Source of the DNA: Sva-07 sp942492715
GTDB lineage: Bacteria; Actinomycetota; Acidimicrobiia; Acidimicrobiales; Ilumatobacteraceae
Direction of reading: 5' to 3'
DNA length: 64,000 bases
Assembly (NCBI GenBank): GCA_942492715.1
Contig: CALOFW010000012.1
Span: 620,001-684,000 of the forward strand
Below the pieces are notes generated by a model. The model ran no database searches, was not told the DNA's origin, and worked only from the letters and a program-made list of their open reading frames with translations. Both the position numbers and the translations under genes were made by a program. Every line of letters starts with the position of its first letter. The stretch's first letter is position 1. Below, one piece after another: positions 58,819 through 64,000 of this stretch.

Positions 58819-60873
58819 GTGAACCGGCTCGCCGACGAAACCTCCCCGTACCTCCGCCAACACCGCGACAACCCGGTCGACTGGTACCCGTGGGGTGCCG
58901 AGGCGTTCGCCGCCGCCCAGGAGCGCAACGTTCCGATCCTGCTCTCGGTCGGCTACTCGGCCTGTCACTGGTGCCACGTGATGGCCCATGAATGCTTCGA
59001 GGATCCCGAGGTCGCCGCGAGGATGAACGAACTGTTCGTCAACGTGAAGGTCGACCGCGAGGAGCGCCCGGACGTCGACGCCGTCTACATGGATGCGGTC
59101 CAGGCGATGACCGGCCGCGGCGGCTGGCCGATGACGGTGTTCATGACCCCCGATCGTGAGCCGTTCTACGGCGGCACCTACTACCCGAAGGAGGCGTTCC
59201 TCAAGCTCCTCGACGCGATCGACGACGTCTATCGCAACAAGCCCGGCGACGTTCGCCAGAACGTCGACGCACTGGTGAAGGCGATCGACACCACGGCACA
59301 GTTGCGGCCTGCCGGCACGGCGCCCGGGGTCGACCAGCTCAACGAGGCGCTCAAGGCGCTCGCGGTGGCATTCGACCAGGAGTGGGGTGGATTCGGGTCG
59401 GCGCCCAAGTTCCCGTCGACGTTCCATCTCGACCTGATGCTGCGCGCCTACATGACCACCGCCGGCGAGGGACCGAAGAACATCATCGCCACCACCCTGG
59501 ATGCGATGTGCTCCGGCGGCATGTACGACCACCTCGGTGGCGGGTTCGCCCGCTACTCCACCGATCGCGAGTGGCTCGTCCCGCACTTCGAGAAGATGCT
59601 CTACGACCAGGCGCTCCTCCTCGGGATCTACCTGCGCGGCCTGATCGTGATCGGCCAACCGCAGTACCGCCTCGTGGTCGAGGAGACGATCGACTACGTC
59701 CTGAGCACCCTGCGCCACCCCGCGGGCGGCTTCTTCTCCGCCGAGGACGCCGATTCGCTCGATCCCGACGACAACAGTGTCGAGGGGTGGTTCTACTCGT
59801 GGACACCGTCGGAGGTCCGAGCGGCGCTGTCGGATCTCGACCCGGCGGTCGTCGACACCCTGATCGACTGGTACGGCATCACCGACGACGGGAACTTCGA
59901 GGGGCGGTCGATTCCCAATCGCCTGTCGGCCCGCGGCCTGCTCGTGCGGACACCCGAACTCGACGAAGCCCGCCGCCGGCTCGGCGCCGCCCGCGCACAG
60001 CGCCCTCGCCCGGGGCTCGACGACAAGGTGCTCACCGAATGGAACGCACTGTTCCTCTCCTCGCTCGCGCAGGCTGCCGCGGTGTTCGGGCGGAGCGACT
60101 GGCTCGACGCCGCCGTCGCCAACGGCGAGTTCCTGCTGCGCGAACTGCGCGACGACCGCGGACGCTGGAGGCGCAGCTGGCAGGCCGACGGAACACCACC
60201 CGCGCGCCACAGCGCCCTCGCCGCCGACCACGCCGCGCTCGTCGACGCCTTCACCCGGCTCGCCGAGGCCACCGGTGAGGCCCGCTGGATCGGCGAGGCC
60301 GTCAGCGTCGCCGACACGATGCTCGACTGGTTCTGGGACCCCGAACACGGCGGACTCTTCACCACGGCAGAGGACGCCGAATCGCTCGTGGTTCGTCAGA
60401 AGGACCTGGCCGACAACGCCACCCCGTCGGCGAACTCGTCCGCGGCGATCGCACTGTTCCGTCTGGCGGCCCTCACCGGCGAGCAGCGCTACGCCAACCA
60501 GGCCGACCGCATCCTCGAGCTGATCGGTGCCGTGGTCTCCAAGGCGCCCGCTCAGCACTCGAACGCGCTCGTCGCGGTCGACCTCCGCCGCCGCGGCCTC
60601 ACCGAGGTGGTGATCGTCGGCGATCGCCCGGAGCTGGTCCGCCTCGCGCAGTCGATCTGGCGCCCGGACACGGTGCTCGCATGGGGGGAGCCGTACGACT
60701 CGCCACTGTGGCACGAGCGCCGCGAGGGTTACGCGTACGTCTGCCGCGACTACTCCTGCCAGGCCCCCCAGGACACACTCCAGGGCTTCGCGGAGGCGCT
60801 GACCGGCCGCAAGGTCGTCATCGACGGCGACACGATCACCACCCAGCCCGTCACCAGCGAGCCCGATGAATGA
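58819..60873 (+). CDS. DUF255 thioredoxin-domain protein (YyaL/SSP411 type)
   Basis: The 684-residue protein has an N-terminal thioredoxin-like domain (NRLADETSPYLRQHRDNPVD, redox pair in YSACHWCHVM) and a long alpha/alpha-barrel part resembling glycan epimerases (GGMYDHLGGGFARYS, FSAEDADS, LTEWNALFLSSLA). The family is found from bacteria to humans and has no settled activity. The GTG start fits the family N-terminus. Its 3' end overlaps the convergent nitroreductase by 23 bases. Confidence 0.9.
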   Translation: MNRLADETSPYLRQHRDNPVDWYPWGAEAFAAAQERNVPILLSVGYSACHWCHVMAHECFEDPEVAARMNELFVNVKVDREERPDVDAVYMDAVQAMTGRGGWPMTVFMTPDREPFYGGTYYPKEAFLKLLDAIDDVYRNKPGDVRQNVDALVKAIDTTAQLRPAGTAPGVDQLNEALKALAVAFDQEWGGFGSAPKFPSTFHLDLMLRAYMTTAGEGPKNIIATTLDAMCSGGMYDHLGGGFARYSTDREWLVPHFEKMLYDQALLLGIYLRGLIVIGQPQYRLVVEETIDYVLSTLRHPAGGFFSAEDADSLDPDDNSVEGWFYSWTPSEVRAALSDLDPAVVDTLIDWYGITDDGNFEGRSIPNRLSARGLLVRTPELDEARRRLGAARAQRPRPGLDDKVLTEWNALFLSSLAQAAAVFGRSDWLDAAVANGEFLLRELRDDRGRWRRSWQADGTPPARHSALAADHAALVDAFTRLAEATGEARWIGEAVSVADTMLDWFWDPEHGGLFTTAEDAESLVVRQKDLADNATPSANSSAAIALFRLAALTGEQRYANQADRILELIGAVVSKAPAQHSNALVAVDLRRRGLTEVVIVGDRPELVRLAQSIWRPDTVLAWGEPYDSPLWHERREGYAYVCRDYSCQAPQDTLQGFAEALTGRKVVIDGDTITTQPVTSEPDE

Positions 60874-61468
60874 TCTGGCGGGGCCGGCGCCGCTCGCGTG
60901 CGGCGCTGCGTCCCGGGCCTGACTGGGCTCCGTCGTCCGGATCGGCCGGATACCCGAACGCCAGCGCCCCGAGCAACTCGAGCCCGCCGGGGATCCCGAG
61001 CCGCTGACGCAACTCTCGTTCGCCGCGGAACACACCGAAGAACAGGGCGCCGAGCCCGACGTCCTCGGCGGCCAGCAGCAGCGTCATCACCGCCATCGAC
61101 GTGTCGATCGTCCAGTACGGCACAGGCCACGCCGACGCTCCGGAGCCCAACCCGGTCTGGACCTTGTCGGGTTCGCCGTACCGGTCGACGTAGGCCTTCG
61201 AATCGGCGAGTGGCAGCGCGATCACCGGGGCGTTCAGCAGCCGCTTCCAACGGAACGAGTCGCGCTTCACCGCCGGAAGCGTGGCGTCCCAGAACAGGGC
61301 GGTCTCGTCACCTTCGAGCACCACCAGGTGCCAGCCCTGCGTCTTGCCGGCACTGGGCGACCGAGCGGCGAGGTCGACGAGACCGTCGATCACCTGCGGA
61401 TCGACCGGGCGATCGTCGAACGCCCTGGTCATTCGCCGGGATCGGACGACCTCGGCGAACTCGGTCAT
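60851..61468 (-). CDS. Nitroreductase family protein
   Basis: The 205-residue FMN-type oxidoreductase has the start EVVRSRRMTRAFDDRPVD, AARSPSAGKTQGWHLVVL and the late LLAAEDVGLGALFFGVF. The substrate is unknown. F420- or FMN-linked roles are both conceivable, given the F420 reductase 3.5 kb away. It follows the next gene by 10 bases. Confidence 0.87.
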   Translation of the reverse strand: MTEFAEVVRSRRMTRAFDDRPVDPQVIDGLVDLAARSPSAGKTQGWHLVVLEGDETALFWDATLPAVKRDSFRWKRLLNAPVIALPLADSKAYVDRYGEPDKVQTGLGSGASAWPVPYWTIDTSMAVMTLLLAAEDVGLGALFFGVFRGERELRQRLGIPGGLELLGALAFGYPADPDDGAQSGPGRSAARERRRPRQIIHRARW

Positions 61469-61478
61469 GTCAGTGACT

Positions 61479-62135
61479 TCAGCGCTTCCCGAGCTTCAGC
61501 AGGTCCTCGGCCATCGTCCAGCCGTACACCACCATGGCCCCACCCTTGGCGACGGGCACGGCCGAGAACATCTCGACGACCGCAGGGTCGAGGTTGTCCG
61601 GCTTCGACGATTCGTGGTCGAGGTACCCGTCGGTGCTTCCGCTCGCGGCGATGAACGTCTTGGCGTCGTACTTGGCGTCGACGCCGAATCGCTTGGCCAG
61701 CCGTCGTCCCCAGGCGCGTTCCTCGCCGACCGCATTGCTGCCGGGCGACGGGGTGACCTCACGCAGGTCCCTGAAGGCCTCCAGGCCGTCGGCGTTGACG
61801 AACCGGCAACCGACGACCACGTCTTCGTCGGGGAACGCCATCAGGGCCCGGTGGTACGCCTCGCCGACGAGGCCACGCAGCACCTGATCACGCTTGGACG
61901 ATCGTTTGACGGACATCAGCCCGATCAACACACACGGGGTGCCACCGATGCGCTCGAGGGTGGAGAAGCTGAACCCGTGCAGGGCCGATCCGAATCGAGC
62001 AGTCGTGATGAGAACCCAGTCCTCCTTGGCCTTGGAGAGCTGGCCGGCACTGAACGCGTCCTCCATCGACGCCAGTTCGTCGAGGTCGGAGTCCGTCAGC
62101 GCCGAAGCGTCGTTGGTCGAGACGTCGAGTGCCAT
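61479..62135 (-). CDS. Unrecognised 218-residue protein
   Basis: I do not recognise the family with confidence. The acidic N-terminus (ALTDSDLDELASMEDAFS) is followed by alternating strands and helices (DWVLITTARFGSALHGFSF, CVLIGLMSVKRSSKRDQVL, DVVVGCRFVNADGLEAF) that loosely recall GNAT acetyltransferases, then a Gly/Asp-rich segment. No TM segment or signal is visible. It sits 10 bases after dnaE with its own TAGAAT hexamer, and is followed by the nitroreductase gene. Confidence 0.6.
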   Translation of the reverse strand: MALDVSTNDASALTDSDLDELASMEDAFSAGQLSKAKEDWVLITTARFGSALHGFSFSTLERIGGTPCVLIGLMSVKRSSKRDQVLRGLVGEAYHRALMAFPDEDVVVGCRFVNADGLEAFRDLREVTPSPGSNAVGEERAWGRRLAKRFGVDAKYDAKTFIAASGSTDGYLDHESSKPDNLDPAVVEMFSAVPVAKGGAMVVYGWTMAEDLLKLGKR

Positions 62136-62142
62136 TCTGCCT

Positions 62143-62148
62143 ATTCTA
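62143..62148 (-). promoter_or_regulatory. Candidate -10 inside the dnaE stop codon
   Basis: TAGAAT on the minus strand is followed by 7 bases and the ATG at 62135. Its TAG is the dnaE stop codon. It is the closest to the TATAAT consensus in the window. Confidence 0.48.
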
Positions 62149-64000
62149 CAGCAGCACCGCCTCATGTCCGAAGGCCATGCGGAGTTCGCCCACCGAGCGG
62201 TCGAGGTCGACGCGGAACTCGTCGGCCAACTTCAGCACCTTGCCCTGCCCGATGTCGACCATCACGACCGAGTCGCCCGGGTGTTCACGCAGGATGCGCT
62301 TCAGACGCTGGATCTTGAGCTCGTCGAGCGCTGCCGACGGCAGACGCAGCCGCAGTGGGGCCGCGGGACCGTCGCTCAACCCGGACAGCACCGTCACGGT
62401 CTGGCCGATGAGGCCGAAGCGCGACTCGTCGCGCCGGTCGAGCCGACCCTTGACGGCGACGATCAGGTCGTCTTCGAGCTTGTGGCCCTGCTCGGCGAGC
62501 GTCCGCGGGAAGATCGTCACCTCGATCGATGCGTCGAGATCCTCGAGGAGGAACACCGCCATCTGGTCACCCTTCTTCGTGAACTTGCGCGCGAGGTTGG
62601 TGATCACGCCACCGACGACGACGTTCGCCCCGTCCTCCATGGTCTGCAGGTCGAGCACCGACTGCTCGACCTTGCGCTTCAGTGCGGCCTCGACCCCGAA
62701 CAGCGGGTGATCGGACACGTACAGACCGAGCATCTCCTTCTCGTAGCGGAGCTGCTCGGTCTTGTCGAAGGCCAGGTCGGGGATCTCGGTGCGTTCGTCG
62801 AACCCGTCACCGCCTGCGCTCTGCGCGTCACCGTCGGCGTCGCCCCAGTCGCCGAACAGGCTCATCACGCCCTTCTCACGCTCGCGGCGGCGCTTCACCG
62901 TGGTGTCGATGATGTGCTCGAACACGGTCAGCAGGCCGCGGCGGGTGTGACCCAGCGCGTCGAAGGCCCCACCCTTGATCAACGATTCGATCGTCCGCTT
63001 GTTGAGCACCGGCTCGGGCACGCGCTCGACGAAGTCGTGGAAGCTGGTGAACTGCCCGTTCTCCTCACGCTCGGCGATCAACAGCTCCACGAGCGCCTCA
63101 CCGACGTTGCGAACCGCCGACAGTCCGAAGGTGATCGCACCGGGGCTCCCCACGGGCAACGTGACACCGGGTGGCAATTCGGTGGTCGCCAGGGCTCCGA
63201 AGTTCGACATCGACCGGTTGACGTCCGGTGGCAGCACCTTGATGCCCATCGACCGGCAGTCGGACAGGTAGATCGCTGCCTTGTCGAGGTTGTTCTTGAC
63301 GCTGGTGAGCAGGCAGGCGATGTACTCGACCGGGTAATGGGCCTTCAGGTACGCCGTCTGGTAGGTGACCAGGCCGTAGCCGAAGGTGTGGCTCTTGTTG
63401 AAGGCGTAGTCGGCGAACTTCTCGATGATGTCGAACAGCTGCGGGCCGAGGTCCTTGCCGTAGCCCGTGCGCTCGACGCCGGCCTCGAACGCGTCGCGCT
63501 CCTTGGCCATCAACTCACGGATCTTCTTGCCGCAGGCCTTGCGCAGGTTGTCGGCCTCCGCGAGCGAGTAGCCGGCGAACTTCTGCGCCACCCGCATCAC
63601 GCTCTCCTGATAGATCATCAGGCCGTACGTGTCGTCGAGCACCTCCTCGGCGTCTTCGTGGAAGTACTCGACCGGCTTGCGCCCGTTCTTGCGGTCGGCG
63701 TAGTCGTAGTGCATGTTGACGCTCATCGGCCCCGGCCGGTAGAGCGCGAGCACAGCCGAGACGTCCTCGAAGCTGTTCGGCGCCATCGCCTTGAGCAGTT
63801 GGCGCATCGGTGGCGACTCCAGCTGGAACACCCCGATCGTGTCGCCCCGGGACAGCAGCGCGAACGTGGCGGCGTCGTCCATGGCGATGTCCTCGACGAC
63901 GAAGTCGGGGTCGCGTTGACGCTGGATCATCTCCTCGGCGTCGGTGATCACGTCGAGGTTGCGCAACCCCAGGAAGTCCATCTTCAGGAGGCCGAGATCC
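62146..64000 (-). CDS. dnaE: DNA polymerase III alpha subunit, C-terminal part (5' end outside window)
   Basis: About 617 C-terminal residues of the replicative polymerase are visible; the frame is open to the right edge (LGLLKMDFLGLRNLD). Seen are the palm/fingers segments (RPGPMSVNMHYDYADRKNG, YGLMIYQESVMRVAQ, FNKSHTFGYGLVTYQTAYLKAHYP), helix-hairpin-helix region, OB-fold (VVVGGVITNLARKFTKKGD) and C-terminal tau-binding part. The PHP domain and catalytic Asp pair lie upstream of the window. It is the housekeeping type DnaE1. Confidence 0.95.
   Translation of the reverse strand, partial: DLGLLKMDFLGLRNLDVITDAEEMIQRQRDPDFVVEDIAMDDAATFALLSRGDTIGVFQLESPPMRQLLKAMAPNSFEDVSAVLALYRPGPMSVNMHYDYADRKNGRKPVEYFHEDAEEVLDDTYGLMIYQESVMRVAQKFAGYSLAEADNLRKACGKKIRELMAKERDAFEAGVERTGYGKDLGPQLFDIIEKFADYAFNKSHTFGYGLVTYQTAYLKAHYPVEYIACLLTSVKNNLDKAAIYLSDCRSMGIKVLPPDVNRSMSNFGALATTELPPGVTLPVGSPGAITFGLSAVRNVGEALVELLIAEREENGQFTSFHDFVERVPEPVLNKRTIESLIKGGAFDALGHTRRGLLTVFEHIIDTTVKRRREREKGVMSLFGDWGDADGDAQSAGGDGFDERTEIPDLAFDKTEQLRYEKEMLGLYVSDHPLFGVEAALKRKVEQSVLDLQTMEDGANVVVGGVITNLARKFTKKGDQMAVFLLEDLDASIEVTIFPRTLAEQGHKLEDDLIVAVKGRLDRRDESRFGLIGQTVTVLSGLSDGPAAPLRLRLPSAALDELKIQRLKRILREHPGDSVVMVDIGQGKVLKLADEFRVDLDRSVGELRMAFGHEAVLL

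Noticed and set aside
1..64000. tRNA, rRNA, CRISPR arrays, insertion sequences or prophage
   Set aside because: I saw no spaced direct-repeat array, transposase, terminal repeats or tRNA-like cloverleaf in the short intergenic gaps. XerD is the housekeeping recombinase by context.

Overview
The window is a gene-dense, very GC-rich actinobacterial chromosome segment with no rRNA, tRNA, CRISPR, prophage or insertion sequence that I can see. Three features point to the lineage. It carries the decaprenyl-phosphoryl-arabinose pathway (UbiA, DprE1, DprE2). It carries mycothiol and F420 enzymes (MshC, F420-dependent NADP reductase). Its gene order closely follows two Mycobacterium tuberculosis blocks as I remember them: roughly Rv1692-Rv1711 and Rv2572c-Rv2614c. 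Protein style and the absence of mycolate genes suggest an Acidimicrobiia-type actinobacterium such as Ilumatobacter; that assignment is inference.

Layout. 1-1786 (+): C-terminal end of an AftD-like arabinofuranosyltransferase and a polyprenol-phosphate mannose synthase. 1850-12200 (-): a nearly unbroken run read from scpA through scpB, rluB, tyrA, aroA, a HAD phosphatase, ubiA, a methyltransferase, dprE1, dprE2 and a GT4 glycosyltransferase. 12254-13273 (+): trpS. 13295-14271 (-): a RES/Xre toxin-antitoxin pair. 14339-22749 (-): HD protein, xerD, Nudix hydrolase, pyrG, recN, nadK, tlyA, a lysine-rich phasin/histone-like gene with a frameshift, and a HAD-IIA phosphatase. 22797-25478: DUF1015 protein (+), SSB-like protein (-), Gfo/Idh/MocA oxidoreductase (+). 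25479-36554 (-): a double-hotdog protein, aspS, hisS, rel, apt, secF, secD, yajC, tgt. 36582-37939 (-): two adjacent decayed genes (DUF222/HNH and DUF402). 37962-43931 (-): queA, ruvB, ruvA, ruvC, a peroxiredoxin, yebC, pdxT, pdxS. 43975-46547 (-): DUF3048 lipoprotein, htpX, lemA. 46580-55075 (-): the phosphatidylinositol mannoside (PIM) block (pimA, acyltransferase, pgsA, a small membrane protein, HIT hydrolase, thrS) with a GGDEF/EAL protein inside it. 55168-64000: plsC-like acyltransferase, mshC and the F420 reductase (-); inhA and a DUF255 protein (+); a nitroreductase, an unrecognised protein and the 3' part of dnaE (-). No gene-free stretch exceeds about 145 bases.

Most neighbours overlap by 4 bases (ATGA or GTGA), so translational coupling is the rule. 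The genes that begin a transcription unit often show a TANNNT hexamer only 6-9 bases before the start codon. This looks like widespread leaderless transcription and I used it to choose several starts.

The most interesting points are the recurring leaderless signature; a frameshift inside the lysine-repeat tail at about 21461; a DprE1 with Thr at the position of the benzothiazinone-target Cys; the RES toxin with Gln where the family Glu is expected plus a one-helical-turn direct repeat at its promoter; two pseudogenes side by side; a c-di-GMP enzyme in the PIM operon; two long inverted repeats (38985-39017 and 58736-58810), each touching a -10 element; and a possible leader peptide before ubiA.
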